Shown here in pieces: positions 18,093-26,887 of a DNA stretch of 64,000 nt. Each line of letters opens with the position of its first letter. Position 1 is the stretch's first letter. The position numbers and the translations under genes were made by a program. Origin of the DNA: JBJXHN01 sp046233135. Its GTDB lineage: Bacteria; Pseudomonadota; Alphaproteobacteria; Rhodospirillales; Rhodospirillaceae. The stretch spans positions 496,001 through 560,000 of the forward strand of contig JBJXHN010000002.1 in NCBI GenBank assembly GCA_046233135.1, given 5' to 3'. The notes beneath the pieces are model-generated. The model was given only the letters and a program-made list of their open reading frames with translations, had not been told where the DNA came from and did not search any database.

Positions 18093-20158
18093 CGTCCCTC
18101 CCGCCACCAGGCCAGGGCGAAGCCGCCGACGATCAGGCTGATGGCCAGCGGCAGGGGCAGCACGGGGGTCATGGTCACCCCGGTCACCACATGGCCGCCG
18201 TTGCGCCGCAGGCCCAGCCAGCTGTCGCCGGCCGTGCCCTGGCCCGGTCCGGGGCGGCGCAGGTTGGGCAGGCCATCGGTCAGGTGGAACAGGCCGCCGC
18301 CGCTGTCTTCCGCCACCGGGGCCAGGGCGGCTTCGGTGGGAACCAGACGCGTGGTTTCCAGGGGGTTGGGCGGGCCGGCCACGGCCAGCGTGCCCAGGCC
18401 GCCGTCGGGCGTTTCCACCCGGTAGATGCCGGGCAGGGCGGCGGGCATGGACCCTCCGGTCAGCCCCGCGCCTTGCGTCCCCAGGGCCAGGGGCGTAGTG
18501 GAGCCGTCCGGGGCGGTGACGGTGACCCGGTCCGGCGGCGCGTCCAGCGAGCGGCCGGTCACCGTCAGCCGGTCGTCGTCGACGCGGGCGCGCAGGGCTT
18601 CCTCTTCCAGCTCCGGTTCTTTCATCAGCCAGTGGGCGACCCGGCGCATCAGCTCGCCCTGGGGGCCGCCGCCGTCCCAGCCTTTGGCCCACAGCCAGAT
18701 GGTATCGCTGGACAGCAGGGCCACCCGGCCGTCGCCGACCCGGTCCAGGGTCAGCAGGGGCTGGGCGGTGGCGTCGCGCATCACCACCGCGCCCCGGCTG
18801 CCTTCCATCACCACCTGGCGGATCCAGCGGCCCCAACTGGCGGGCGTGCCGCTGTCGTCGCCGGCGCCGGGCAGGCCGGCGGTCACCGGATGGCGCTGGC
18901 CGACGGCGGTCAGGGCGGGGCGGAAGGCGCCGGTGCGCACTTCGCCGGTGGGGCGGCCGGGCAGAACGTCGCTCAGCGCGCTTTGGGCCAGGCTGAAGGG
19001 TTCGGTGATCTCCGGCCCCACCGACAGCATCAGGGCACCGCCGTTTTCCACATAGCGGGCGATATTGGACAGGTAGGCGTCGGCCACCAGGCCCCGCCGG
19101 CTGTAGCGGTCGAAAACGATCAGGTCGAAATCTTCGAGCTTTTCCTCGAACAGCTCCTGGATGGGAAAGGCGATGAGGGCCAGTTCGGACAGGGGCGTCA
19201 GGTCTTCCTTGCGGGGCGGCCGCAGGATGGTGAAGTGGATCAGGTCGACGGACGGGTCGGCCTTCAGCAGATTGCGCCAGGTGCGTTCCCCGGCGTGGGG
19301 CTGGCCGGAGATCAGCAGCACCCGCAGGCGGTCCCGCACCCCGTTCACCGACACTGCGGCGCGGTTGTTGACCGGTGACAGCTCGCCGTCCCGGTCCGGT
19401 AGCGACAGGGCGAAAACGTTGTCTCCCGCGTGGCTCAGGTCAAGGGCGATGGCGGTGGGGGTGTTGGCCGGCAGGGTCAGGGTCCGGGGCCGGCCGTCGT
19501 TGCGGTCGATGGTCAGGACCACGGGTTCTCCCGGCCGCATCGCCGGATCCTCGGCGGTCACGGTGACCGACACCGCCTTGCCCACCAGGCCGAAACCCGG
19601 GGCGCCGTCGATCAGCAGCACCCGGTCCTCGGCTTCCGGGTCGCCGGTCAGCAGGGCATGGACCGGGGCGCCCATGTCGCGGATGGCGTCGGCGTCGTGG
19701 ATCTGGCCGTCGGTGATCAGCACCGCTCCGGCCCGCCGCTCCCGGGGGACGTCGGCGAAAGCTTCGCGCAGGGTATCGGCCACCCGGGTGCCGCCGGCCG
19801 CACCGCCGTCGATGCGCACCACCCGGGTCTCCAGGTCGCCCATGGGGGCGGTGGCTTGCAGCAGGGATTCCAGGGCCGCATCGGCTTCCCCGCGTCTGCC
19901 GCCCAGCTGCTGGGACAGGGTATCGTCGACGGCGATCACGGCGACGTCGGTCAGCGGATCCCGCTTTTCGGTCACCCATTGCGGGTTGGCGAGCGCCAGC
20001 ACCAGGGCCGCCAGCGGGATCAGCCGCACCACGGCGCCGCGCGCCCGGCGCAGCACGCCGTAGCCACCGATCAGCAGGCCGGCCGCCGCCAGGGCGGCCA
20101 GCAGGCCCCAGGGCAGCGCGGGAGAGAAGATGATGCCGGTGAAGGTGTCCATGGCCAT
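18089..20158 (-). CDS. Large membrane protein of the MoxR/DUF58/DUF4159 cluster, VWA/glutaminase-fold-like
   Basis: 689 residues. Two membrane segments start the chain (residues 10-32 and 42-58, the latter in LIPLAALVLALANPQWV) and one ends it (LPLPLAISLIVGGFALAW), leaving a large periplasmic part. DVAVIAVDDTLSQQLGG and VLITDGQIHDAD look like a VWA-type fold, and DLIVFDRYSRRGL... IARYVENGGALMLSVGPE resembles a glutamine-amidotransferase-like fold. This architecture normally accompanies moxR, DUF58 and DUF4159 genes; here those lie at 27.9-32.8 kb, across the inserted ABC cassette. The stop codon is formed by the end of the MITE-like element. Confidence 0.7.
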   Translation of the reverse strand: MAMDTFTGIIFSPALPWGLLAALAAAGLLIGGYGVLRRARGAVVRLIPLAALVLALANPQWVTEKRDPLTDVAVIAVDDTLSQQLGGRRGEADAALESLLQATAPMGDLETRVVRIDGGAAGGTRVADTLREAFADVPRERRAGAVLITDGQIHDADAIRDMGAPVHALLTGDPEAEDRVLLIDGAPGFGLVGKAVSVTVTAEDPAMRPGEPVVLTIDRNDGRPRTLTLPANTPTAIALDLSHAGDNVFALSLPDRDGELSPVNNRAAVSVNGVRDRLRVLLISGQPHAGERTWRNLLKADPSVDLIHFTILRPPRKEDLTPLSELALIAFPIQELFEEKLEDFDLIVFDRYSRRGLVADAYLSNIARYVENGGALMLSVGPEITEPFSLAQSALSDVLPGRPTGEVRTGAFRPALTAVGQRHPVTAGLPGAGDDSGTPASWGRWIRQVVMEGSRGAVVMRDATAQPLLTLDRVGDGRVALLSSDTIWLWAKGWDGGGPQGELMRRVAHWLMKEPELEEEALRARVDDDRLTVTGRSLDAPPDRVTVTAPDGSTTPLALGTQGAGLTGGSMPAALPGIYRVETPDGGLGTLAVAGPPNPLETTRLVPTEAALAPVAEDSGGGLFHLTDGLPNLRRPGPGQGTAGDSWLGLRRNGGHVVTGVTMTPVLPLPLAISLIVGGFALAWWREGR

Positions 20159-20498
20159 CCGCTGTCAGAGCAGGGGGGAAAGAAGCCGGGGCGCCGGCAG
20201 CTCGACGGCGGGCCACGGCGGTATGCACCGGACGCAGCCGGTGTGATGTGGGGCTGCTCCGCCGTCGCGTGATACGGAGACACGGACGCCCAGGCCGGAA
20301 GCCGCTCATCGGGAGTATCGGCGAGCGCCCTGCTGATGTGCAAGCGACCTGAGGGACAGTCAAGGGGGCGACATGACACCCCGCGTCTTCCCGCGCAAAG
20401 ACCAGGGCGTCGAACCGCTTTTCCTGAGGGGGGTGCTCTCCGGAAAAGCGGTGCCGTCAGGCTGGATGTTTCGTGGTTTCATCCAGCGTGTCGGGGTC
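20159..20498. other. 340-bp non-coding gap with two inverted repeats
   Basis: No gene is supported. CCGCTTTTCC (20415-20424) pairs perfectly with GGAAAAGCGG (20442-20451), and GCTGGATG (20461-20468) pairs with CATCCAGC (20480-20487). Both lie just downstream of the end of the minus-strand ABC operon, so they could end its transcript, although neither has a T tract. Confidence 0.55.
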
Positions 20499-21329
20499 TC
20501 ATTCAAACCGGTACTTCCGCTTGATGAAGACCGCGCCGATCGCGGTCAGGATCATGGTCACGGCGAGAAGGATGAAGGCCAGGGCCGCGCCGAAGGGCCA
20601 GTTTCCGACGCGGTTGAATTGGTCGTAGACAGCGGGCGCCATCATCTGGAACTGCGGTCCGCCGAGAAGAACCGGTGTTGCGTAGGCGCTCATGCACAGG
20701 ATGAAAACCAGGACGCCTCCGGCGAGAATGCCCGGTGTTGCCAGAGGAAGCACGATGCGCCGGAAGACGACAAGCGAGGGCGCGCCAAGGTTGGCTGCCG
20801 CTTCCTCCGTCTGGCGGGGAATCCCTTCGATCACTGCGGACAAGGTCAGCACCATGTAGGGAAGCACCACCCCGACGATGCCCACGATGACCGCGCCCGG
20901 CGTGTACATCAGCGTCAGCGGCCGGTCGATCATGCCCAGGCCGGTCAGAGAGGCGTTGATCAAGCCGTCGGTGCCAAGGAGCGCGATCCAGCCCGCAGAC
21001 CGGACCACGCCCCCCACCAACAGGGGAAAAAGCGTCAGGATGGTGAATAGGCTCTTCCATCGGCTGGTCATCCGCGCGAGCCAATAGGCTGCGGGAAAGG
21101 CGATGAAGGTGGTGAGGAGCGTGCAGGTCAGCGCGACCCCCACCGTGATCAGCATGACGTCCTGATAGTAGGGGTCGGCGACGGCTCGGATGTAGTTATC
21201 CGCCTTCACCGCCTCCACCATCAGGGTCATGGGGTCGTAGTCGTTGAGGGAGAAGCGGGCCATCATCACCATGGGCAAGCCCAGCAATACGCATATGAAC
21301 AGTCCCGCAGGAAGGATGAAGACGGCCAT
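20499..21329 (-). CDS. ABC transporter permease, PotB-like
   Basis: 276 residues with about six membrane segments. The ATPase-contact EAA loop is EEAAANLGAPSLVVFRRIVLPLATPGI near residue 180. It belongs to the spermidine/putrescine-type (MalF/PotB) permease group. It is the last gene of the minus-strand operon hydrolase-GAF-permease-ATPase-binding protein-permease, 8 bp after the binding-protein stop. Substrate unknown. Confidence 0.9.
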   Translation of the reverse strand: MAVFILPAGLFICVLLGLPMVMMARFSLNDYDPMTLMVEAVKADNYIRAVADPYYQDVMLITVGVALTCTLLTTFIAFPAAYWLARMTSRWKSLFTILTLFPLLVGGVVRSAGWIALLGTDGLINASLTGLGMIDRPLTLMYTPGAVIVGIVGVVLPYMVLTLSAVIEGIPRQTEEAAANLGAPSLVVFRRIVLPLATPGILAGGVLVFILCMSAYATPVLLGGPQFQMMAPAVYDQFNRVGNWPFGAALAFILLAVTMILTAIGAVFIKRKYRFE

Positions 21330-21337
21330 GTCTGGTT

Positions 21338-22387
21338 TTACCCCTTGAAGTCCTTGTTCCAGAAATCAAGCATTCCCGCTTGATGCTGGGCGAGGTAGGC
21401 GAAGTCCGGAGTCCACAGTCGAGCCTGTTCGGCTTCGGTGAAGGAAATTTTCTTTTCCAGGTCCGGATCCAGGGTGGCGTTTCTGACGGTCGGCTGGTAG
21501 CCCATCTTCTTGGCGAACGCTTCCTGGGCCTTGGGTGACAGCATGGCGTTCAGATAGGTCAGCCCGTTGTCCTTGTTCCGCGCGTTGGCGGGAAGGGCCG
21601 CTTCATAGACCGTGGGGAAGGCTCCTTCCTCGGCGATGACGTAAGAGAGCGGAATGCCCGCGTTATTCCACATGTAGGCGCGGGCCGCAGAGATGATCGT
21701 GAACCAGATCTCCTCGGATTTCAGGGCCGCGGCGACGGCTTCCGTGGACGGCAGGATTTTCACGTCCAGGGATTTCCATTCCATCAGCTTTTTCTTGGCC
21801 GGTTCGAAATCGGTCATCGACCCGCCGCCGGCGATGGCGGCATAGGCGGTATTGGTCGTGTACAGGAAGTCGGACAGACCGACCTTGCCCCGGTACTTGG
21901 GGTCCCAAAGATCGTGAATGGACTTGGGCGGCGTGGTGACCCGCTCGGTGTTGTAGAGGATCGTATGGGCCGAATAGATGTGAGGAATGGAATGGGACTT
22001 CTTCAGAAATGGGAGAACATGGGCCAGATTTGGGACGGTCTCGACGCTCAGGGGCTCCAGGGCTCCCAGTTGAGAGGCGGTGTACATGTCGAAATCTGCC
22101 AGGCAGGCCACGTCCATGCTGCCCCGCCGGTTCTGGCGTTCCGCCAACAGCTTGGTCCGGCGTGGAACCGGGCCGGATACTTCCTGTAGAACCTTGATCC
22201 CCTTGTCGGCCATGATGGTTTCGTCAATGCCCGTGCGCAGCAGGTCTCCGAAGTCGCCACCCCAGGTGCCGACGATGACTTCTCCGGTGTCCGCAGCGCG
22301 GGAGAGCCGGGGAAGCAGCCCTGTGCTGGCGGCGGCGGCGAGCGTGGCTGTGCCACCCAGGAAGCGGCGGCGGGTAAGGTCAATCAT
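21338..22387 (-). CDS. ABC transporter substrate-binding protein, PotD-like, Tat-exported
   Basis: 349 residues. The N-terminus LTRRRFLGGTATLAAAAS is a twin-arginine signal (R-R-x-F-L) with cleavage probably near SRA-ADTGE. The mature part (VIVGTWGGDFGDLLRTGID; PKSIHDLWDPKYRGKVGL) has the fold pattern of family 1 polyamine/opine/phosphonate-type binding proteins. GAGGAAAG precedes the ATG. It should deliver its ligand in the periplasm to the two permeases flanking it. The hydrolase in the operon hints at an ester or amide rather than a plain polyamine, an inference. Confidence 0.9.
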   Translation of the reverse strand: MIDLTRRRFLGGTATLAAAASTGLLPRLSRAADTGEVIVGTWGGDFGDLLRTGIDETIMADKGIKVLQEVSGPVPRRTKLLAERQNRRGSMDVACLADFDMYTASQLGALEPLSVETVPNLAHVLPFLKKSHSIPHIYSAHTILYNTERVTTPPKSIHDLWDPKYRGKVGLSDFLYTTNTAYAAIAGGGSMTDFEPAKKKLMEWKSLDVKILPSTEAVAAALKSEEIWFTIISAARAYMWNNAGIPLSYVIAEEGAFPTVYEAALPANARNKDNGLTYLNAMLSPKAQEAFAKKMGYQPTVRNATLDPDLEKKISFTEAEQARLWTPDFAYLAQHQAGMLDFWNKDFKG

Positions 22388-22429
22388 GATGCTTTCCTCG
22401 TCCGGTGAGGGGGAGTGGGAGAAGGGTGG

Positions 22430-23491
22430 TCAATCCGCCCGAAGGGGGCGGGCCACGGCGGGATCCCAGCGCAGGGAAACGGGGGCGCCGGGTTTTACGT
22501 CGTGCAGGGGGTCATCCGGCCTGGGCGTGGGCTGGATGGCGGTGATCACCGTTTCCCCCAGATCCAGGCGGTATTCGGTTTGGGCGCCCAGGTAGAGGAC
22601 GGTGGAGACCCGGGCGGGGATCCGCCCGGCGCTCTCTTCTGCCCCCAGCCGGATCTCGATCCGCTCTGGCCGGAGGGCCAGCACGACGGGGCCTGTGGGA
22701 GCATTCGTTGCGTCGCAGGGGAGGGACAGACCGGCGGGTCCCCGGAAAATTCCCCCATCCAGGGTACCCGGGACCAAGTTGCAGCGTCCGACGAAGTCGG
22801 CCACGAAGGCGTCGGCGGGGTGTTCATACAGCGCCTCCGCCGTGCCGGTCTGGCGAATGCGGCCCCCTTCCATGACCACCAGCCGGTCGGACATGGTCAG
22901 GGCTTCTTCCTGGTCATGGGTGACCATCAGGGTCGTCAGGCCCAGGCGCTGCTGGAGGGCGCGAATTTCAGCGCGTACATCGGCGCGCAGCTTGGCGTCC
23001 AGGTTGGACAGGGGTTCGTCGAGAAGAAACACCGCCGGATTGATGACCAGGGAGCGGGCCAGCGCGACCCGCTGTTGCTGGCCTCCGGACAATTGACGGG
23101 GCAGCCGCTCGGCCAGGTGATCCAGCTTGACCAGGGCCAGGGCGTCGCGGACCCGCGTGTTCCGTTCGCTCCGGCCGACCTTGCGCATTTCCAGGCCGAA
23201 GGCCACGTTTTCGGCGACCGTCATATGGGGAAACAGGGCATAGGATTGGAAGACCATCCCCGTTTCCCGGGCGAAGGGCGGCAGGGCGGTGACATCCCGC
23301 TCGCCGATCACGACATGGCCTTTGGTCGGTGTGATGAACCCGGCGACCATGCGCAGCGTCGTGGTCTTGCCGCATCCGGACGGACCCAGCAGGGAGACCA
23401 GCTCCCCTTGGTGGATGGTCAGGTCAACATGGTCCACGGCCACGGACTGGCCGAATTCCTTGCGCAACCCCTCTAGACGAAGCGTACTCAT
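22430..23491 (-). CDS. ABC transporter ATP-binding protein, PotA-like
   Basis: 353 residues from ATG 23491 (MSTLRLEGLRKEFGQ); the frame is open further upstream, but that part overlaps the permease gene. Walker A GPSGCGKTTT near residue 38, signature LSGGQQQRVALAR near 135 and Walker B FLLDEPLSNLDAKL are complete. The C-terminal 110 residues form the TOBE-like regulatory region (ALRPERIEIRLG). It powers the two permeases of this operon. Confidence 0.93.
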   Translation of the reverse strand: MSTLRLEGLRKEFGQSVAVDHVDLTIHQGELVSLLGPSGCGKTTTLRMVAGFITPTKGHVVIGERDVTALPPFARETGMVFQSYALFPHMTVAENVAFGLEMRKVGRSERNTRVRDALALVKLDHLAERLPRQLSGGQQQRVALARSLVINPAVFLLDEPLSNLDAKLRADVRAEIRALQQRLGLTTLMVTHDQEEALTMSDRLVVMEGGRIRQTGTAEALYEHPADAFVADFVGRCNLVPGTLDGGIFRGPAGLSLPCDATNAPTGPVVLALRPERIEIRLGAEESAGRIPARVSTVLYLGAQTEYRLDLGETVITAIQPTPRPDDPLHDVKPGAPVSLRWDPAVARPLRAD

Positions 23492-23556
23492 GAGCGGTCC
23501 TCGTGGGTGGCGGGCGCGACGCCCGGGATTGTGGTCGGATGGCGGCTGTGCATGGG

Positions 23557-24357
23557 TCAGACCACCCGGGACAGTTTGACGAAGCGGTCGGTGATCACCA
23601 TCAGCGCCGCGACGATGACGATCTGGACGGTTGCCACGGCGGCAACGGTCGGATCCATGCGGAATTCCAGGTAGTTCAGCATGACGATTGGCAGGGTGGT
23701 CTTGCCCGCTCCCACCAGAAGCAAGGTCAGTTCCAGATTCTCGAAGCTCTGGATGAAGGAGAAGAGGGCGCCGGCGACCAGGCCGGGCTTGAGCATGGGC
23801 AAGGTGACCCGGCGAAACACGGTCCAGGGACGGGCGCCGAGATTGGCCGCCGCTTCTTCCGCCGAACGGTCCATGCCCTTCAGGCTTGCTGCGACGATAC
23901 GCGCCGTCCACGGGATGGTCAGCAGGACGTGGGCGGCGACCAGGCCCGGGGTGGTTCCGGTTATGTCCATATCCATCCAGTTCTCGGCCCGCAGATAGAA
24001 CAGATAGACGGCTGTACCGGCCACCACCCCGGGAACCGCGATGGGAGACAGCAACAGGCCGTGGATGAGCCCCGCTCCCGGAATGGCGCGCCGTTCCAGC
24101 GTCAGGGCCGCCGCCGTGCTTATCGGCACCCCGATCACGGTGGCCAGCAGGGCGACTTCGATGCTGACCAGGAAGCCGTTGACGAATTCCGTGCGGTCCA
24201 GAGCGTTCGCGTACCAATGAAGCGTGAACCCCGTCGGCGGAAAGGACACGATTTCGTCGGACACGAAACTGATCAGGATCACCATGGCGACGGGCAGCAG
24301 CATCACCGCAAAGGCGAAAACCACGAGCCCGTGATAGGTGATACGAGATGCGCGCAT
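23557..24357 (-). CDS. ABC transporter permease, PotC-like
   Basis: 266 residues with about six membrane segments, starting MRASRITYHGLVVFAFAVML. The EAA loop is EEAAANLGARPWTVFRRVTL near residue 160. It is the second permease of the transporter and lies between the GAF gene (12 bp upstream) and the ATPase gene. The pattern FPPTGFTLHWYANAL is typical of PotC-type proteins. Confidence 0.9.
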   Translation of the reverse strand: MRASRITYHGLVVFAFAVMLLPVAMVILISFVSDEIVSFPPTGFTLHWYANALDRTEFVNGFLVSIEVALLATVIGVPISTAAALTLERRAIPGAGLIHGLLLSPIAVPGVVAGTAVYLFYLRAENWMDMDITGTTPGLVAAHVLLTIPWTARIVAASLKGMDRSAEEAAANLGARPWTVFRRVTLPMLKPGLVAGALFSFIQSFENLELTLLLVGAGKTTLPIVMLNYLEFRMDPTVAAVATVQIVIVAALMVITDRFVKLSRVV

Positions 24358-24369
24358 GGCCGTTTCTCC

Positions 24370-24900
24370 TCAGGGGGCCGCCGGGCCGGGCCGGTGGGCC
24401 TGGATCGCGAAGACCGGGGAGACCCGGTCTGCGGCCGTCCAGGCAAGGACCCTGTGTGCGGGCAGGAAGTGGCCCGATTCATGGGACAGGTTGAACTGGG
24501 CGACAGCCCGGCCTTCGACGAGAACCGGCACGTTCATGATCGCGCCGCATCCCATGGCCCGCATACGGTCGTGGTCGGGGAAGGCCTGGCGCATCTCCTC
24601 TTCCGTCCAGGCGACCTGGATCTCGCCGCTGTCCCGGACCCGGCGCATGGTTGGGGCCGCATCGAAGGTCTTGCTGCCTGTTGCCGGATACAGATCCGGA
24701 CGGCTGCTGTAGACCCGTTCTGCGATGCCGTGCGCCACATCATACCTCAGAACCGTGAACAGCTTGTGGCCGATCCAAAGGCCGAGGACATGGTCCAGCG
24801 CCTGATAGGTCTGCGTGGGCTGGCCGGCGGCCTTCACGGCTCCCATGGCCTGCCCCAGGTCCGCCTCGAAGGCGGCGGGCACGGAAGTTGGTCCGATCAC
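24370..24900 (-). CDS. GAF-domain protein
   Basis: 176 residues, one GAF domain. Recognisable pieces are LGLWIGHKLFTVLRYD, then WTEEEMRQAFPDHDRMRAMGCGAIMNVPVLVEGRAVAQFNLSH, the last being the core GAF sheet. No output domain is attached, so it may be a small-molecule sensor or a GAF-fold enzyme. The ATG overlaps the hydrolase stop by 4 bp, so the two are coupled. Ligand unknown. Confidence 0.75.
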   Translation of the reverse strand: MIGPTSVPAAFEADLGQAMGAVKAAGQPTQTYQALDHVLGLWIGHKLFTVLRYDVAHGIAERVYSSRPDLYPATGSKTFDAAPTMRRVRDSGEIQVAWTEEEMRQAFPDHDRMRAMGCGAIMNVPVLVEGRAVAQFNLSHESGHFLPAHRVLAWTAADRVSPVFAIQAHRPGPAAP

Positions 24901-26750
24901 CGGCCTTCTCCCGTTTCCGGGGACATGGCGCGAAGGGGGAGGTCCAGCAAGGTTCCTCCATCCCCTCCCATGTCCAGGGACAGGGTCGGGGGACGGCCAT
25001 GGGGGACCTGGGCGCAGTGGTCCGCGTCGGCGCCGGCCAGGGACAGGCGGATCCGGCTTCCCTTGGAGAAGAGCCAGCCTACGGGTAGCAGGGGGACACG
25101 GATCCGCTCGACGGTGCCGGGGGTCAGGGGCCTGGCGTCCTCCCGCCTGAAGCTTCGGAAAGGCCAGGTGGTCCGATAGGCGGCCGGAGCCGGGGTTTCC
25201 TTGCGATGCAGGAGCCGAAGCAGCCCTTCGGTGACATAGCGTTCCGTGCCGTCGCTTTCCACTTCAGTCAGGTAGAGGAACAGCGCGGCGTCCGGCTCGC
25301 TGGATTGGAGAATCAGGTCAACCCGCCCGTGCCCGGTCAATTCCAGGGGAGCGCCCAGGGGCGCGGAGGTGAAAGTTAGCATCCGCCCGCTGCGCCCCTG
25401 CCAGTCCGCGTAATAGTCGCGGCTGTCCACGCCGGCGATCCGCTCGTAGCGGGTCTGGTGGCCGGTGCCCATCGTGAAATCCACGGTGTGGGACACCTGG
25501 GCCGGGAGGGCTGGCGGCACGTCCGCGAGGGCGTCGCCGGGGGCGGCGTGGAAGAGACGGGATCGGCTCGCGGGGGGCCACTGGGCCGCGCTCCGCCATT
25601 CTTCCGCGTGCATGACGAAATAATGCACCGGGTCCTCTGCCGCGAGGCCTGTCTCCCGCCCCATGAGATAGGTGTCGAAAAAGCGCAGGACCTCGCCCAT
25701 CCAGGGGAACGTGGCTTCCTCTGTTTCCCGCCAGGGGGACACATCGATCCGGGCGCCGTGGTCCCAGGGGCCGAGCAGCAGATGCCGGGGATTCCGGGCC
25801 ATGGTGAGGAACCGGGAGATGGCACCGTTCATGTATCCCGCGCCGTCCCGCCAGCCGGAAACGGACAGGATGGCGACGTCGGGCCTGATGCCATCGGCGT
25901 AGGCATAGGGACTGAAGGAGGCGGAGCTGAAGCTTGGGTCGTAGGGCAGTCCTTCTTCCCGGAACTTGAACTCCGGCATGAAATCGGGATGGCGGAAATT
26001 TCCCATGTGCTCGCCGATGGCGGCCTGAAGCAGCGTGCCGTCCGCGTCCTCGTCGACCGGCTGGGGACCCAGGAAATCGGGGTTGTTGAAATAGGCGAAC
26101 GCCTTCAGGAGATCCCGTCGATCATGGTCCAGACCGATCATCATGTCGTCGTAGATTTTGGTCAGGGCCTTCAAATGGATGCCGCCCGGAAAATAGTTGT
26201 CGGCGTAGGTATCCCAGACGGAGAACAGCGGGGCGATTGCCTTCACGGCGGGGTGGCCGGTGCTGGCCAGGAAGTCCGAGGCCGCGCCCAGATAGGAAAT
26301 GCCGGTGGCGCCGATCCGCCCGTTGGACCAGGGCTGGGTGATGACCCAGTCGGCGATCTCCGCACTGTCTTCCCTTTCCTTCGGTGATCGGAAGCTGTCC
26401 CGGGTCCCGAAGCTGGCGCCGGTTCCCCGGACGTCCACGACAACGACGGCATAGCCGCGGGGAACAAAGAAATCCCTGAACTTGCCCGTGTTCGGGTTGA
26501 CCTCGCCGGTGCCCCCGGGGGCCAGCTTGAAGCGGCGGTAATAGGGCGTGAAAAACAGCAGTGTGGGAAAGGTTTCGGTTCCGGTGGCCATGCCTTTGGG
26601 AGCGGGAAGGTAGACATCCACCGCCAGCCGGCAGCCGTCCCGCATAGGGACATACCAGGACCGGGGAGGAGTCAGGGAATAATCCCGATGCCGGGACTCA
26701 AGATATGTCCCAGGCCAGACATGCCACGCCGACAAATCACTCCGCTTCAT
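24897..26750 (-). CDS. CocE/NonD-family hydrolase (Xaa-Pro dipeptidyl-peptidase-like)
   Basis: 617 residues from ATG 26750 (MKRSDLSAWHVWPGTYLESR), which has AAGG 6-9 nt upstream. The alpha/beta-hydrolase core begins at VPMRDGCRLAVDVYLPAP; the nucleophile Ser is in GRIGATGISYLGAASDF near residue 150, and LLLGPWDHGARIDVSP supplies the catalytic His region. The C-terminal third is the jelly-roll domain of S15/CocE proteins. Family members cleave esters or amides such as cocaine-type or acyl-amino acid substrates. It is the first gene of the transporter operon, so the hydrolase probably acts on the imported compound. Confidence 0.88.
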   Translation of the reverse strand: MKRSDLSAWHVWPGTYLESRHRDYSLTPPRSWYVPMRDGCRLAVDVYLPAPKGMATGTETFPTLLFFTPYYRRFKLAPGGTGEVNPNTGKFRDFFVPRGYAVVVVDVRGTGASFGTRDSFRSPKEREDSAEIADWVITQPWSNGRIGATGISYLGAASDFLASTGHPAVKAIAPLFSVWDTYADNYFPGGIHLKALTKIYDDMMIGLDHDRRDLLKAFAYFNNPDFLGPQPVDEDADGTLLQAAIGEHMGNFRHPDFMPEFKFREEGLPYDPSFSSASFSPYAYADGIRPDVAILSVSGWRDGAGYMNGAISRFLTMARNPRHLLLGPWDHGARIDVSPWRETEEATFPWMGEVLRFFDTYLMGRETGLAAEDPVHYFVMHAEEWRSAAQWPPASRSRLFHAAPGDALADVPPALPAQVSHTVDFTMGTGHQTRYERIAGVDSRDYYADWQGRSGRMLTFTSAPLGAPLELTGHGRVDLILQSSEPDAALFLYLTEVESDGTERYVTEGLLRLLHRKETPAPAAYRTTWPFRSFRREDARPLTPGTVERIRVPLLPVGWLFSKGSRIRLSLAGADADHCAQVPHGRPPTLSLDMGGDGGTLLDLPLRAMSPETGEGR

Positions 26751-26834
26751 ACCAACCTTGCCATGTTGCTGTGCACAATCCGCGTGCAAAAAAAACTGTG
26801 CACAAAGTTTCGCCAGGATAGTCTTGTGCGTCAA

Positions 26835-26874
26835 ATGCGTTACTCGTTATTTTTCATGCGAGTTACGCATGAAA
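26835..26874 (+). promoter_or_regulatory. Overlapping palindromes, probable LysR operator
   Basis: TTTCATGCG (26852-26860) and CGCATGAAA (26866-26874) form a perfect 9-bp inverted repeat around AGTTA. A second pair, ATGCGTTACTCG (26835-26846) and CGAGTTACGCAT (26859-26870), matches at 11 of 12 positions. They lie 14-53 bp before the LysR start in the 137-bp divergent gap to the hydrolase operon, the usual place for a LysR site controlling both directions. Confidence 0.65.
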
Positions 26875-26887
26875 TGGAGGGATCGGG

